Positions 27,597 to 37,881 of a stretch of DNA of 64,000 nt are shown here, in pieces; position 1 is the first letter of the stretch; each line of letters begins with the position of its first letter. The translations under genes and the position numbers were made by a program. The notes beneath the pieces are model-generated. The model did no database searches. It was given only the letters and a program-made list of their open reading frames with translations, and was not told the origin of the DNA. Origin of the DNA: Desulfosarcinaceae bacterium (GTDB lineage: Bacteria > Desulfobacterota > Desulfobacteria > Desulfobacterales > Desulfosarcinaceae); contig JASJCL010000004.1 of NCBI GenBank assembly GCA_030066015.1, positions 103,281 through 167,280 on the forward strand. The letters are read 5' to 3'.

Positions 27597-28019
27597 ATCC
27601 AGGTGTTAATCAAGAACTTTGCCAACCTGGATACGCCCCGTTAAAAATAAATTACGTCACCTTTTCAACAGGTTAAACTGATATATGGCTTCACCACAGA
27701 TATTTTTTTATTACATTTTCGAAAGCTGTAAGACGATTTATTGCATTAATGTGCGTACTTGCAGGCCCTTGCGGAAGAGGGCGGGTGCTGGGGCTTAACT
27801 TTCGCGCTTCAAGACCGATACAGGGGGCATCATCCACCCATTGGGGAAGCCGCCCCTCGCACCAGCGTACCCGATCCATCGAAAGGCGGCGCCCATCATG
27901 GGAATCCCCTGATGCGGCGTCGGATCTGGGAGCGGTGGCCCATCTTTCGAGGCGGGCTTCCGTCCGGAATTTGGGTTTGCGGTTGCGGTGAGTCCCCATT
28001 TTGTGAAAGGCCGTTCCAG
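27597..28019. other. Divergent nifA / chemoreceptor intergenic region
   Basis: 423 bp between divergent genes. The first ~160 bp (27600-27760) is strikingly AT-rich for this window and must contain the nifA promoter. I cannot define -35/-10 boxes with confidence; a near sigma-54 match (TGGCAAAGTTCTTGAT, minus strand) lacks the required GC at -12. The rest is ordinary GC-rich sequence without a convincing gene. Confidence 0.45.
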
Positions 28020-30134
28020 ATGCGATTGAAAGCCAAGCTGACCCTCGGTGTTGTCGCCATTGCCATCTTCATCATGCTCAGTACCATCACCGTCGTCTAC
28101 CTCGTCCTCAACCAGCAGAACCGCCAGAGCGTGAACGCGGGACTGACCAAGTCGCTCAATATCGCCCGCGACGACCTGGTCAAACGCCAGGCCAAGATCA
28201 TCAAGGACAGCTATCAGATGGTCACGGCCAACAAGATCGACACGAGCGTCGGCTTCCTGACCGAATACAGCAACATGGGGATGTCCACCCTGCGCGGTTC
28301 CTATGTCGAGATCGCCAGTGCCCTCAAGCAGCAGCTGGTGGCCGGCGACCTCTGGCAATCGGCGGTCTATGCCGTCGACGGGCAGCTCATGGCCTATGTG
28401 CGCGACATTGGCGGTCAGCGGGTCAGCGCCGGCTTTTTGCATATCGACAAGGAGAAAGCCCAGACAACCTTTTACGATGCCGAGGCGGGAGCGGACGAAC
28501 CCCTCTCCGACGTGGAGTGGTCCGAATCGGGCCAGGCGCGTCTCACCGATATCGCCGCACGATTGAGCGGATCGCTGTCCACCGCGCCCACCGCCGTCAT
28601 GGGCCACCAGGACGAGACCCTCCACATCCGCTGTACCACCCCCCTGATGGGCAGCCGCTACAATAAGGAGACCGATGGGATGGAGAATATCCTCGTGGGG
28701 GTGGTGGTGTCCCATCAACGCCTGGACGCCGAATTCGTCCAGGAGCTGGCCGCGCTGACCGGCAGCGAAATCAACCTCTATCTGGCCAATGGCGCTCTGG
28801 CGGCCGGCAGTATGGCCGCCTACGGCAACCTCCAGATGGACACAGCGGCCCAGCCCGCCGCTGCCAACGAACTGGTCGGCCAATCACCGCTCTTCGCCAG
28901 CGTTCAGGTCGATGAAGCGGGTTATTATCAGGCCACTTTGACCCTCTCTGGTGCCGGCCAACCGGCGGGCTGGCTGGCAGCCTTGGCACCGGAAGCCGTT
29001 GTCACGGGCAATACCCACCAGATGATCGGCCTGCTCGGCGTGGTCTATTTGGTCTGCCTGGTTATCGTCCTGCCCATCGCCACCCTCTTCGCCGGCGCCT
29101 TTGCCAAAGCCGCCAACATCGTCGTGGCGGGACTGAAGGATATCGCCGAGGGCGAGGGAGACCTGACCATGCGCCTCTCCCTGAATAATCGGGATGAGAT
29201 GGGAGATTTGGCCAGGTGGTTTAACATCTTCATTGAGAAGCTGCATAAACTGGTGACCGACATTGCGGCCAATGCCGGCCACCTGACAACGCGCTCCAGC
29301 GAACTGACCGACCTGTCCACCCAGATGGACAGAGGGGCGCGAGTGGTGTCAGACCAAAGCCAGACGGTGGCGAAGGCCTCTGACGAGATGCGGGCCAACA
29401 TCACCGCCATCGCCGGCGCCATGGAGCAGTCCAGCGTCAACCTCAGCACGGTCGCCGCCGCGGCCGAGGAGATGACGGCCACCATCGGCGATATTGCCCG
29501 TAACGCGGCCAATGCCAACGATGTGACTCAGAAGGCGGTGGATCAGGTCCGCAACAGCACCCAGCGGGTCAACGAACTGGGCGACGCCGCCCTGCGCATC
29601 GGCAAGGTGACCGAGACCATTACGGAGATATCGGAACAAACCAACCTGCTGGCCCTCAACGCCACCATCGAGGCCGCCCGCGCCGGTGACGCCGGCAAGG
29701 GATTCGCCGTGGTCGCCAACGAGATAAAGGAATTGGCCAGACAGACCGCAGCGGCCACCACCGAGATCAAGGGACAGATTGACGGAATCCAGGCCACGAG
29801 TCAGGGAACGATCCGCGACATCGAAGGGATCACCCAGGTGATCGACGAGGTGAACGCCATCGTTTCCACCATCGCCTCGGCGGTAGAGGAGCAATCGGCG
29901 ACGACGTCCGAGATTGCCGGTAACGTGGCCCAGGCGTCCCAGGGCATTGAGGAGGTCAATGCGATGGCCACTCAGAGCACCACAGTGGTGGCCCAGGTGA
30001 CCGATAGCTTGGGTGAAGTGGACCACACCACCTCCAACATGTCCGGACGCTCACGCGAGGTCCGCAGCGGTACGGAAGGGCTCTCGCGCATGGCGGAACA
30101 GCTCAACGCCCTGGTGGGGCGCTTCCAGATTTAG
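28020..30134 (+). CDS. Methyl-accepting chemotaxis protein
   Basis: 704 residues. TM1 about 7-29 ([22 protein letters not shown]), then a ~300-residue periplasmic ligand-binding region of double-Cache-like size, TM2 about 335-362 and HAMP ([29 protein letters not shown]). The long cytoplasmic signalling coiled coil has the invariant hairpin tip [18 protein letters not shown] followed by [15 protein letters not shown]. It couples an unknown extracytoplasmic stimulus to CheA/CheW. No C-terminal CheR pentapeptide is present (ends LVGRFQI). ATG 28020 follows GAAAGG and gives a proper N-terminal membrane anchor. No other chemotaxis genes are nearby. Confidence 0.92.
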   Translation: MRLKAKLTLGVVAIAIFIMLSTITVVYLVLNQQNRQSVNAGLTKSLNIARDDLVKRQAKIIKDSYQMVTANKIDTSVGFLTEYSNMGMSTLRGSYVEIASALKQQLVAGDLWQSAVYAVDGQLMAYVRDIGGQRVSAGFLHIDKEKAQTTFYDAEAGADEPLSDVEWSESGQARLTDIAARLSGSLSTAPTAVMGHQDETLHIRCTTPLMGSRYNKETDGMENILVGVVVSHQRLDAEFVQELAALTGSEINLYLANGALAAGSMAAYGNLQMDTAAQPAAANELVGQSPLFASVQVDEAGYYQATLTLSGAGQPAGWLAALAPEAVVTGNTHQMIGLLGVVYLVCLVIVLPIATLFAGAFAKAANIVVAGLKDIAEGEGDLTMRLSLNNRDEMGDLARWFNIFIEKLHKLVTDIAANAGHLTTRSSELTDLSTQMDRGARVVSDQSQTVAKASDEMRANITAIAGAMEQSSVNLSTVAAAAEEMTATIGDIARNAANANDVTQKAVDQVRNSTQRVNELGDAALRIGKVTETITEISEQTNLLALNATIEAARAGDAGKGFAVVANEIKELARQTAAATTEIKGQIDGIQATSQGTIRDIEGITQVIDEVNAIVSTIASAVEEQSATTSEIAGNVAQASQGIEEVNAMATQSTTVVAQVTDSLGEVDHTTSNMSGRSREVRSGTEGLSRMAEQLNALVGRFQI

Positions 30135-30150
30135 GCCAAGGGCAGCGCCT

Positions 30151-31155
30151 TCAGCGCACTGCCGTGGCCTTGGGGCGGTGGCCGAAGATGGCCTCCAGGC
30201 GAAAGAGGATACCGGGAGTGGCGACAAATTCGTCGGGTTCCGGAAAGGTGAGCTGGGGCGCGATTTCAAAAAAGAGCCAGGGTCGCCAGAAACTCTGACG
30301 GTAGCGAATTTTGAAGAGGATCTCATCCAGTTGATCCTCGGTGCAGACGTTGAAGGCGTTGACCCACTCGTAGCGCAGGGCCGCGCGCGGGCTGAGCGTC
30401 TGGAAAATGGCTTGAATCAGGTTGTAGCGGTAACCACTGACCTCCTCGGCCCAGATGCCCTCCAGGGAACTGCGCCAGAGCAGGCGTGGCCGCAGCAGAA
30501 CATCCATATCGATGCGGGTGGATTCTCGCCAGCCGTCGTCGGTGAACCAGACCACGCGCTCCTGGAATCGAAAAGCGGTCGCACCATCCCCAAGATCGAA
30601 GAGCCGTCGGTAACGCGCCTCGGGAAATCCCACCAGGTTTCCATCGCGAATCCGCACCCCAGCGGTGAAGCTTAGATTGCGCTTGATGTCGTCCAGTACG
30701 AAATAGCGCAGCGACGCCGTGACGCCGTCGGCCTCGTCGGTCACGGCCAATTGGGGATCTGGGGCCTCGTCAATGGCCTCCCCCAACACCTTGTCGTCAT
30801 CGTCCGGATCGCCGGCCATCACCAGGTGCAGGCGATTCTGAAAGCCGGGCAATATCAGCTTGAGTCCGGTACCCGACGACAGACGCGCCCGCTCCTCCCG
30901 CTCCACGAAGAGCCCCAGATTGATCCGAAAAGTGGTGCGGTTCTCCTCGATCTCCGTCTGGGGGTTATAGAAGAAGGCATCGATGGTCTCAGCCGCCTTG
31001 AGCACCCCCCGCGAAATGCGATCATGAAGACGATCGGCCAACTGGGGAGTAGGGGCAGCGGGCGGCGGTGCGCTGGCCGCTTGAGCCGCGGTCACGCCCA
31101 CCAGCATCCAGGCCAGGGCGCCTACCAGATATGGTGTGAGGTGATGCCGGCGCAT
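30151..31155 (-). CDS. Predicted outer-membrane / periplasmic protein of unknown function
   Basis: 334 residues. Signal peptide (LTPYLVGALAWMLVGVTAAQA, cut near AQA-AS), then a helical segment (LADRLHDRISRGVLKAAETID). The rest is alternating beta-strand sequence with many aromatic, Arg and Glu ends (FRINLGLFVERE, LSFTAGVRIRDGNLVGFPEARYR, YRYNLIQAIFQTLSPRAALRYEW), typical of a small beta-barrel or beta-sandwich. It ends in a terminal-strand-like LFRLEAIFGHRP. It is the third same-strand gene after an MFS transporter and tryptophanase (57-bp gap) and may be co-transcribed. Specific role unknown. Confidence 0.65.
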   Translation of the reverse strand: MRRHHLTPYLVGALAWMLVGVTAAQAASAPPPAAPTPQLADRLHDRISRGVLKAAETIDAFFYNPQTEIEENRTTFRINLGLFVEREERARLSSGTGLKLILPGFQNRLHLVMAGDPDDDDKVLGEAIDEAPDPQLAVTDEADGVTASLRYFVLDDIKRNLSFTAGVRIRDGNLVGFPEARYRRLFDLGDGATAFRFQERVVWFTDDGWRESTRIDMDVLLRPRLLWRSSLEGIWAEEVSGYRYNLIQAIFQTLSPRAALRYEWVNAFNVCTEDQLDEILFKIRYRQSFWRPWLFFEIAPQLTFPEPDEFVATPGILFRLEAIFGHRPKATAVR

Positions 31156-31212
31156 ACCAATTACACCCTTCCCTCTCCGCAGGTCACGTCGACAGCCAGC
31201 ACCGGTCGATGG

Positions 31213-32601
31213 TCATTGTAGGTGTTGGCCCTGCTGCGGCTCGAAGTGGCAGGTGAAGTGGCGCAGAAAGTCCGGCTGCCAGGTGATGCGATGGGCAGGT
31301 AGCTGGTCGCGCCGCTGCCAGACCGACGCGATGACCTCGATAAGGTAGTCGAAGTGACTCTGGGTATAGACGCGCCTGGGAATGGCCAGCCGTACCAGTT
31401 CCAGCGGCGAGGGGTGCTCCCTGCCGTCTGCATCCCGCCGCGCGAACATGACGCTGCCCAGCTCCACCGCGCGAATACCGCCTTCCAAGTAGAGCGCGTT
31501 CACGATGCCGATACCGGGGTATCCCTCGGCCGGGAGATGGCGGGCGAAGCGTTTGGCATCCAGAAAGACGGCGTGGCCACCGGGTGGTTGCACGATGGGG
31601 ATGCCCATTTCGGACAGGTGGCGGCTGAGGTAGGTGATGGTGGCGTGGCGATAGACCTGATACGACTCTTCCAACGCCTCCCGAAGGCCCACGGCGATCC
31701 CCTCCAGGTCGCGGCCCGCCAATCCGCCGTAGGTGGGGAAGCCCTCCCGCAAGATGAGCAGGTTGCGAAAGCGGGTGGCCCAGTCGGCATCGCGGCAGGC
31801 GAGGAAACCGCCGATATTGGCCATACCGTCCTTTTTGCAGCTCATGGTGGCGGCGTCCGCCAAAGCGAAGAGCTCCCGAGCGATGTGCAGCAGCGATTTG
31901 TCGGCATAGTCGGGATCGCGATGCTGAATAAAAAAGGCGTTCTCGGCGAACCGGCAGGCGTCGATGACCAATGGAATCCCGTGGGCCGCCAGAACCGCCT
32001 TTACCGCCCGAACGTTGGCGATGGAAACCGGCTGCCCGCCGCCGGTGTTGTTGGTCACCGTGAGCATGCAAAAGGGTATCTTCTCCGCACCGCTTTGTTG
32101 GATACAGGCCTCCAGGGCGGCCACATCCATGTTCCCCTTGAACGGGCTTTCATCCTGGGTTGACAATCCTTCCGGGCACAGAAAATTGATCGCCCTCCCC
32201 CCGACATACTCGATATTGGCCCGCGTCGTATCAAAGTGGCTGTTGTTGGGGATGAGGTCTCCGGGTTTGACCAGTGTTTCGCACAGGATCCCCTCCGCCG
32301 CCCGCCCTTGGTGGGTGGGCAGGATGTGGTCGAATCCCGTGATGTCACGGACCGTCTGCTCAAAATGTTTCCATGAGCGGCTGCCGGCGTAACTCTCATC
32401 CCCCATCATCATGGCCGCCCATTGGGCGGTGGACATGGCGCCGGTGCCGCTGTCGGTCAGCAGATCGATGCAGCAGTCTTCAGCGTCCAGCAGAAAGACG
32501 TTGTAGTGGGCCTCCTGGAGCGCGACGGCGCGTTCCGCTCGGGTGGTCAGGCGGATCGGTTCGGTGGTTTTAATCCGAAACGGTTCGATGACGGTGCGCA
32601 T
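31213..32601 (-). CDS. tnaA: Tryptophanase-like PLP lyase (tryptophan indole-lyase / tyrosine phenol-lyase family)
   Basis: 462 residues, normal length for beta-eliminating lyases that cleave tryptophan to indole, pyruvate and ammonia (or tyrosine to phenol). Motifs: DLLTDSGTGAMS, MMMGDESYAGS, LPTHQGRAAE, FDTTRANIEY, DACRFAENAFFIQHRDPDY, PLP-lysine K257 in MSCKKDGMANIGG, EGFPTYGGLAGRDLE and LAIPRRVYTQSHFDYLIE. FDTT and RFAENAFFI are closer to tryptophanase than to tyrosine phenol-lyase, but substrate choice is not certain. ATG 32601 follows GGGAGGCG. No tnaC-type leader peptide was recognised. An MFS transporter gene lies directly upstream. Confidence 0.85.
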   Translation of the reverse strand: MRTVIEPFRIKTTEPIRLTTRAERAVALQEAHYNVFLLDAEDCCIDLLTDSGTGAMSTAQWAAMMMGDESYAGSRSWKHFEQTVRDITGFDHILPTHQGRAAEGILCETLVKPGDLIPNNSHFDTTRANIEYVGGRAINFLCPEGLSTQDESPFKGNMDVAALEACIQQSGAEKIPFCMLTVTNNTGGGQPVSIANVRAVKAVLAAHGIPLVIDACRFAENAFFIQHRDPDYADKSLLHIARELFALADAATMSCKKDGMANIGGFLACRDADWATRFRNLLILREGFPTYGGLAGRDLEGIAVGLREALEESYQVYRHATITYLSRHLSEMGIPIVQPPGGHAVFLDAKRFARHLPAEGYPGIGIVNALYLEGGIRAVELGSVMFARRDADGREHPSPLELVRLAIPRRVYTQSHFDYLIEVIASVWQRRDQLPAHRITWQPDFLRHFTCHFEPQQGQHLQ

Positions 32602-32679
32602 GGTACGCCTCCCTCTCATTGGAGTAGCGGGCGGATTGGTTGGCCGTGGTCGCGCCGCAAGATACCAGAATTTCCCTAT

Positions 32680-32709
32680 AATATAGGTCAAATGGGGTCA
32701 ATGGGGCAA
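32680..32709 (-). promoter_or_regulatory. Candidate promoter region of the tryptophanase gene
   Basis: Within the 145-bp gap before the gene, the minus strand has TTGCCC (32704-32709), an 18-bp spacer and TATATT (32680-32685), an AT-rich island. Near-identical GGTCAAATGG and GGTCAATGG direct repeats overlap the spacer and could bind a regulator. Confidence 0.35.
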
Positions 32710-32746
32710 TGCGCCGGTCGGCGGCGCGGTTGGCTGGGGCTGGGGC

Positions 32747-33964
32747 TCAGGTCGCCCGCAACGGACGCAGGGCGAGCAGCAGCCCCCAAGCGGCCAGGGC
32801 CATGACGGTGATGATCCAGAAGGTGGCACTGTAGCTGCCGTTGAGATCGAACAGCCGCCCGGCCATGAGGGGCCCCACCGCACCGCCGGTGGTACCGAAA
32901 CAGACAACGATGCCGAAGAGGGCACCGTGGGAGCCGATCCCGAACCATTCGGCCACCAGGGGTGAGATGGCGGTAAAAAAACCACCGTGGGCCAGCCCGT
33001 AGATGGTGGCGAACAGGTAGAGCATCCAGAGCCGGTGGGCCACTTGCAGCCAGATTAGCCCCACCATGAGGAGGAGGAAGCAGGTGAACATCACCGCTTT
33101 GCTGCCCCGACGATCGATGGCCATACCGGCCAGAAAACGGCCCAGCATGCTCACCGCCCCGATGGTGGAGAGCACGCCGGCGGCGGCCATGGGAGAGAAG
33201 CCCAGGTCACGGGCATGGGGAACGATGTGCAGCATGACGATCATCAGGCAGAACACCAGGAAGAGATTGATCAGACAGATGGTCCACAGCTGAATCGTTT
33301 TGAGGGCCGTAGCGAATGGAACGCCGGACGCGTCCATCGAAGGTACTTGCACCGGTCCATGGGTTTGGGTGGCGGCCGGTGCCATGGCGCTGGGATCCCG
33401 CCGCAGCAATTGGGCCATGAGCATCAGGATCACTCCGCCGGCGACGCCGATGATGGCGAATCCCCAACGCCAACCGTAGGTGAGGATCAATACGCTGGCC
33501 AGCAGCGGGACGGCAAATTGGCCGGCGCCGGTGCCGACCTTGACGATGCCGGTCATGAATCCGCGCCGCTGGGCAAACCAGCGGGCAATCGTCGACAGGG
33601 CGATAACATCGATGGAGCTGAGCCCAATGCCAAAGATCAACCCGTAGAAGAGGTAGAGCTCCCACAGTGCGGAGAGGCGCGCCATGAGCACGCAGCCGAG
33701 CCCCAGGAAGAGCGCGGTAACCGTCATGAGCAGGCGTGGGCCGATGCGGTCGTTCAAGCGGCCAATGACCACGCCGAAGAGACCCATGACGAAAAAGGCC
33801 AAACTCGATGCGCCTGAGATGGCCGCCCGCGACCAGCCGAACTCCGCCATCAGGGGGTTGAAGAACACCCCGAAGGCGATATAGACACCGATTCCGATGG
33901 CCTGAATGCTGAAGCAGATGGCGGCGATGAGATAGCCGTAAGCGCGCAGTCGATGGGCAGGCAT
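32747..33964 (-). CDS. MFS transporter (OFA / monocarboxylate-type)
   Basis: 405 residues with 12 predicted membrane spans. The first-half signature is FGVFFNPLMAEFGWSRAAIS and GRLNDRIGPRLLM, and the second-half equivalent is GVLSTIGAVSMLGRFLAGMAIDRRGSKAVM. This matches the oxalate/formate antiporter and monocarboxylate-transporter branch of the major facilitator superfamily, so the substrate is probably a small organic acid. ATG 33964 (MPAHRLRAYGYL) has only a weak upstream GAAAG. It is 145 bp upstream of tryptophanase on the same strand; that pairing suggests an acid or amino-acid product, but this is inference. Confidence 0.85.
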   Translation of the reverse strand: MPAHRLRAYGYLIAAICFSIQAIGIGVYIAFGVFFNPLMAEFGWSRAAISGASSLAFFVMGLFGVVIGRLNDRIGPRLLMTVTALFLGLGCVLMARLSALWELYLFYGLIFGIGLSSIDVIALSTIARWFAQRRGFMTGIVKVGTGAGQFAVPLLASVLILTYGWRWGFAIIGVAGGVILMLMAQLLRRDPSAMAPAATQTHGPVQVPSMDASGVPFATALKTIQLWTICLINLFLVFCLMIVMLHIVPHARDLGFSPMAAAGVLSTIGAVSMLGRFLAGMAIDRRGSKAVMFTCFLLLMVGLIWLQVAHRLWMLYLFATIYGLAHGGFFTAISPLVAEWFGIGSHGALFGIVVCFGTTGGAVGPLMAGRLFDLNGSYSATFWIITVMALAAWGLLLALRPLRAT

Positions 33965-34130
33965 GGGCAACTTTCAGGTAAATCCGGTCAACGGAGGTGC
34001 GATGAACCGCAGCTGATGACGGACAGATATCGTCTTTCTGGGGCAAAGAAAAGACCGAATGCCGCCGAAACTGAAAAAGCCGACCCCGGCTGGAATCGGC
34101 TCTTCGGTTGGTTGACCGCGGTGGGCGATC

Positions 34131-34718
34131 TCAGGGTTCGATGCGGCTGCCCAGCACCTCCAGAAACTTGCGCATCCATTCGGGGTGTCCCGGCCACGCC
34201 GCGGCGGTAACGAGATGGCCGTCGACGTAGGCGTTGGACGCGCTTTCGTTCACCTCTCCCCACCTGGCACCGGCCCGTTCCACATCTGGCTTGACGGCCG
34301 GATAAGCGGTGCACAGCCGCCCCTCGAGAATTCCCGCGGCCACCAGTACCTGCTGACCGTGGCAGATGGAGGCGATCGGTTTCTGGGCGGCGTCGAAACT
34401 GCGGACGATGGTCAACACCTTCTCATCCAGACGGATATACTCCGGTGCCCTGCCGCCTGGGATCACCAAGGCATCGTAGTCGGCAGGATCCACCTCGTCG
34501 AAGCCGGCGTTGAGGGCGAAATTGTGCCCCGGCTTCTCGCTGTATGTCTGATCGCCCTCGAAATCGTGGACCGCCGTTCGGACACTCTCCCCCGCCTTCT
34601 TGCCGGGACAGACGGCGTGCACCGTATGTCCGACCATGCTGAGGATTTGAAACGGCACCATCGCTTCATAATCTTCCACATAATCGCCCACCAGCATCAA
34701 AATTTTCTTTACGGCCAT
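34131..34718 (-). CDS. DJ-1/PfpI family protein
   Basis: 195 residues. Flavodoxin-like fold with the nucleophile elbow [11 protein letters not shown]119, next to H120, with the acidic partner E16 ([10 protein letters not shown]). Other family motifs are [13 protein letters not shown] and [17 protein letters not shown]. Family members act as cysteine-based hydrolases, deglycases/glyoxalases or stress chaperones; the exact reaction here is unknown. The start [18 protein letters not shown] follows AAAGGAGGGCAGCT. It is a single gene between the MFS transporter and a gap. Confidence 0.88.
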   Translation of the reverse strand: MAVKKILMLVGDYVEDYEAMVPFQILSMVGHTVHAVCPGKKAGESVRTAVHDFEGDQTYSEKPGHNFALNAGFDEVDPADYDALVIPGGRAPEYIRLDEKVLTIVRSFDAAQKPIASICHGQQVLVAAGILEGRLCTAYPAVKPDVERAGARWGEVNESASNAYVDGHLVTAAAWPGHPEWMRKFLEVLGSRIEP

Positions 34719-35128
34719 AGCTGCCCTCCTTTACTTCTTGGATGGTTTATGATGGACACCGCCGCATGGATCTTTGCCAAGGCGATGGCATCCTCGGCCA
34801 CCAGGGCACCAGCGAAGAGAACCTCACGCTCCGCGGCCAATCCCTTCTCTTCTCACGCAAGGTCGGCTAGGTACCCGCCCACCACAGACTAATTCAGCCG
34901 GTCGGCAAAGGCAAGTGCCGCACCGCCGCGATCGAATCTGGCTTCATGGCGCAGGGGAACGGCTTGGCGCCCGCCGGTCGCGCTGCCATGGATCGCACCG
35001 CTGCCCGGCGACCCGTTCGAGGCACGGTTTGACCTGCAACCAGAGGATATTGTATCTGCTGATAGCGGCCCGCGGGACAACCGACCGCCGCCACCGCTTC
35101 CGTTCACCCCAACCATGGGAAGATCGCC
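34719..35128. other. 410-bp gene-free stretch before the acyl-CoA synthetase gene
   Basis: No convincing gene. On the minus strand a 44-codon open stretch (with AEREVLFAGALVAEDAIAL) ends over the PfpI ribosome-binding site, preceded in the same frame by two stops. It reads somewhat protein-like and may be a decayed gene end, but I cannot assign it. No clear promoter or hairpin was seen. Confidence 0.4.
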
Positions 35129-37567
35129 ATGACCGTTCCCACAACTTCCCCCAGCGCGAGCGAACGTCTGCGCATCGATTATGCTGCCATCACCGGTCTG
35201 TTCACCCAGGCGGCCCGGGAAGGGCGCGATTTTCTCTACGAATACGAGACGTACGCCCTGCTCAAATCATCCGGGGCCGAGACACCGCCCCGAACCCACC
35301 TGCTGACGCCGGGAGCGCGGCCTTCGGAAGATGTGCTGGCCGCCATGCCGGGGGATCGGGTGGTCCTCAAAATTGTCTCCCCCACCATCGTCCACAAGAC
35401 CGAGGTGGGCGGCGTCAGAGTGGTGGCCAATCGGCCGGAGAAGATCCGGTCCGCCTGGCGACGAATGCTATACGAGGTGCCCGAGGCCTACACCGCCCTT
35501 GTCGAACGCCATCCCCAGCACGCCGCCGAGGCCTATCAGGGGCTGCGGGGGGAAGCGCTCCTCGACGCCGTCCGGGCCGACATCCGTGGCGTGCTGCTGG
35601 TGGAATTCATGCCGCCCGATTCAGAGGCCTTCGGCAACGAAATGATCGTCGGCATCCGCAACAGCCGCGAATTTGGGATGATCATCAGCGCCGGTCTCGG
35701 GGGGACCGACACGGAGCTCTACGCCGAGCGCTTCCGCAAGGGGCAGGCCATCGTGGCGGCCCCCACCGCCATGATTGACGGGGAGGCTTTCTTCGCCCTC
35801 TTTCGCCAGACCATCAGTTATCGTAAGTTGGCCGGATTGACCCGCGGGCAGCGACGAATCGTCACCGACGAGCAGTTGATCGAGTGCTTCGCCTCCCTCA
35901 TCGCGATGGCCAACACCTACTCGCCGGCCAATCCCGATGCCCGCTTTGTGATCGATGAGCTGGAGATCAATCCCTTCGCCTTCACCGACTATCTCATGGT
36001 GCCCCTGGACGGTATGTGCCGCTTCTCCAAGCCGGCGGCGCTGCCGGTCCCCCGCCCCTTCGAGAAGATTCACCACCTGCTGCACCCCGACACCATTGGC
36101 ATTGTGGGCGTCTCCACCACCCGGGTCAACTTCGGCCGCATCATCCTCGGCAACATCCTGGCCAATGGATTCCCGGCGGATCAGGTGCGCATCATCCGCC
36201 CGGGTCAGGACCGTTTCGAAGGGATCGCCTGCATTCCGGAGATCGGGGCCCTGGATGGCAAGTTGGATCTCCTCGTGGTGGCCATCGCCGCGGAGAAGGT
36301 GCCCGATCTGATCGACCAGGTCATCGCCCATGACGCCGCTCAGGCCGTCCTGCTGATCCCCGGTGGGATGGGCGAAACCGATGCGAGCCAGGATCGGGCC
36401 ACCGCGGTGAAGGCGACCATCGATGCCGCCCACGGCCGCGCGGACGGCGGTCCGGTTTTCCTGGGCGCCAATAGCTTGGGCGTCATCTCGCACCCCGGCC
36501 GTTACGACACCTTGTTTGTACCGGATGCAAAACTGCCCCGTCGGCGCGGATCGCACAAGCGCACGGCGGCCTTTGTTAGCCAGAGCGGCGCTTTCATGAT
36601 CACGCGCCTCAGCAAACGCCCCGAACTCGACCCGGCGTACATGATCTCCGTCGGCAATCAGAACGACCTGACCCTCGGCGATGTGATGCGGTATCTGCAG
36701 GACGCCGACGATATCGACGTCATCGCCGTGTACGCCGAAGGATTCAAGGACCTGGACGGCCTGGCCTTCAGCGAGGCGGTTAAAGGGGCCGTGGTGGCGG
36801 GCAAGGACCTCATCTTCTACAAGGCCGGACGGACGCCGGAGGGGAAGTCTGCCACCTCGGGTCACACGGCCTCCCTTGCCGGCGATTATATGGTCTGCGA
36901 GTCGTGTGTGCGTCAGGCCGGCGGGATGGTGGCTCAGAGCTTCTCCCAGTTCGAAGATCTTCTCATGCTCTCCCAGCGCCTGCATCACAAGCGGGTGGAC
37001 GGCACCCGATTGGCGGTCCTTAGCGGGGCCGGCTTCGAAGCGGTGGGAATGGCCGACAACATCCAGTCGGACGACTACTGCATGCAGATGGCGGTCTTTT
37101 CAGCGGCACCGGTCGCAAAGATCGAAAAGCTGCTGGCGCAGAAGGGGCTGGCCCAGCTGGTGACGGTCCAAAATCCGCTCGATATAAATCCCGCTGCGGA
37201 CGACGAGGCCCATCTGCTGACGACCCGCTATCTGCTCGAAGATGCGAACGTGGACGCGGTGGTGGTCGGCCTGGATCCCCTTTCACCGGCCATGCGGACC
37301 CTGGAAGCGTGTGAGCTCGCCCGCTACGACTTCAAAACTCCCGGCAGCATTGCCGTCGAGTTGCCCAAGCTGGCGGCCGAACTGGACAAGCCCATTGTGG
37401 GCGTCGTTGACGGCGGCCGGCTTTACGATCCCCTGGTGGACGCCCTGATGCAGCGGGGGGTCGCCGTGTTTCGATCGTCCGACCGGGCCGTGAGCGCTCT
37501 GGCCATGTATATCGAGGGGCGGCTGCAGGCCGAGCACCTGCGCCGCGCCGCCGCCGGTTCGACCTGA
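35129..37567 (+). CDS. NDP-forming acetate/acyl-CoA ligase, fused subunits
   Basis: 812 residues. An N-terminal ATP-grasp domain (about 15-300; GDRVVLKIVSPTIVHKTEVGGV, LVEFMPPDSEAFGNEMIVG, FVIDELEINPFAF) is followed by the CoA-binding domain (about 315-450; IGIVGVSTTRVNFGRIIL) and the succinyl-CoA-synthetase-like ligase domain. It includes FVSQSGAFMI, the phospho-histidine loop SATSGHTASLAGDY with H579, and a C-terminal ligase region. Such enzymes convert acyl-CoA, ADP and Pi to the free acid, CoA and ATP, or the reverse. The beta-alpha order and single-chain fusion are common in bacteria. Substrate unknown. ATG 35129 has GGAAGAT upstream. Confidence 0.9.
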   Translation: MTVPTTSPSASERLRIDYAAITGLFTQAAREGRDFLYEYETYALLKSSGAETPPRTHLLTPGARPSEDVLAAMPGDRVVLKIVSPTIVHKTEVGGVRVVANRPEKIRSAWRRMLYEVPEAYTALVERHPQHAAEAYQGLRGEALLDAVRADIRGVLLVEFMPPDSEAFGNEMIVGIRNSREFGMIISAGLGGTDTELYAERFRKGQAIVAAPTAMIDGEAFFALFRQTISYRKLAGLTRGQRRIVTDEQLIECFASLIAMANTYSPANPDARFVIDELEINPFAFTDYLMVPLDGMCRFSKPAALPVPRPFEKIHHLLHPDTIGIVGVSTTRVNFGRIILGNILANGFPADQVRIIRPGQDRFEGIACIPEIGALDGKLDLLVVAIAAEKVPDLIDQVIAHDAAQAVLLIPGGMGETDASQDRATAVKATIDAAHGRADGGPVFLGANSLGVISHPGRYDTLFVPDAKLPRRRGSHKRTAAFVSQSGAFMITRLSKRPELDPAYMISVGNQNDLTLGDVMRYLQDADDIDVIAVYAEGFKDLDGLAFSEAVKGAVVAGKDLIFYKAGRTPEGKSATSGHTASLAGDYMVCESCVRQAGGMVAQSFSQFEDLLMLSQRLHHKRVDGTRLAVLSGAGFEAVGMADNIQSDDYCMQMAVFSAAPVAKIEKLLAQKGLAQLVTVQNPLDINPAADDEAHLLTTRYLLEDANVDAVVVGLDPLSPAMRTLEACELARYDFKTPGSIAVELPKLAAELDKPIVGVVDGGRLYDPLVDALMQRGVAVFRSSDRAVSALAMYIEGRLQAEHLRRAAAGST

Positions 37568-37881
37568 GCGGTTACCATTTTTTCCCCCCGCTGGCGTCCT
37601 GCGACCGCAAGGTGTGCAAATTTGGCACTCGCACCGTAAGCGTCCTCCCGCGCAGGCGCGGTTTTAGGTGCTTTCAACCGCTCACAATTGTGGTATCCAA
37701 ATTGCTGTAGTGGTTCCCGCAGGGCATCAACGCCCCGGTCCTACGGGTAGCTGATCCGTACGTCCCTTCGCTCTCCACCGCCGCCGTGTCATTCCCACCC
37801 CATACCGAAGGATCGACAACCCGCGCCGGCGCCGCCGCGCCGCTGCACCAACCTGTTCAACTTTGAGGAGAGGAGATTCTC
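37568..37881. other. 314-bp intergenic region
   Basis: Contains the terminator at 37648-37665 and, at its end, the GAGGAGAGG ribosome-binding site of the lipoprotein gene. I see no gene in it. The lipoprotein promoter is probably in the AT-richer part around 37680-37710, without clear boxes. Confidence 0.45.
37648..37665 (+). terminator. Terminator after the acyl-CoA ligase gene
   Basis: CCGCGC and GCGCGG are adjacent inverted arms (effective 5-bp stem with a 4-nt loop) followed by TTTTA. It lies 81 bp past the stop codon. Short but GC-rich with a T-run. Confidence 0.55.

Noticed and set aside
27597..27640. Possible sigma-54 promoter for nifA (minus-strand TGGCAAAGTTCTTGAT)
   Set aside because: The -12 element has TTGAT instead of TTGCT, losing the essential GC dinucleotide, and it lies very close to the start codon.
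32600..32750. Search for a tnaC-like leader peptide before tryptophanase
   Set aside because: The 145-bp gap has no short frame with a tryptophan near its end behind a ribosome-binding site.
34719..35128. Protein-like minus-strand stretch ending over the PfpI gene start
   Set aside because: Two in-frame stops upstream, no start codon with a ribosome-binding site and no recognised family; noted only as a possible remnant.
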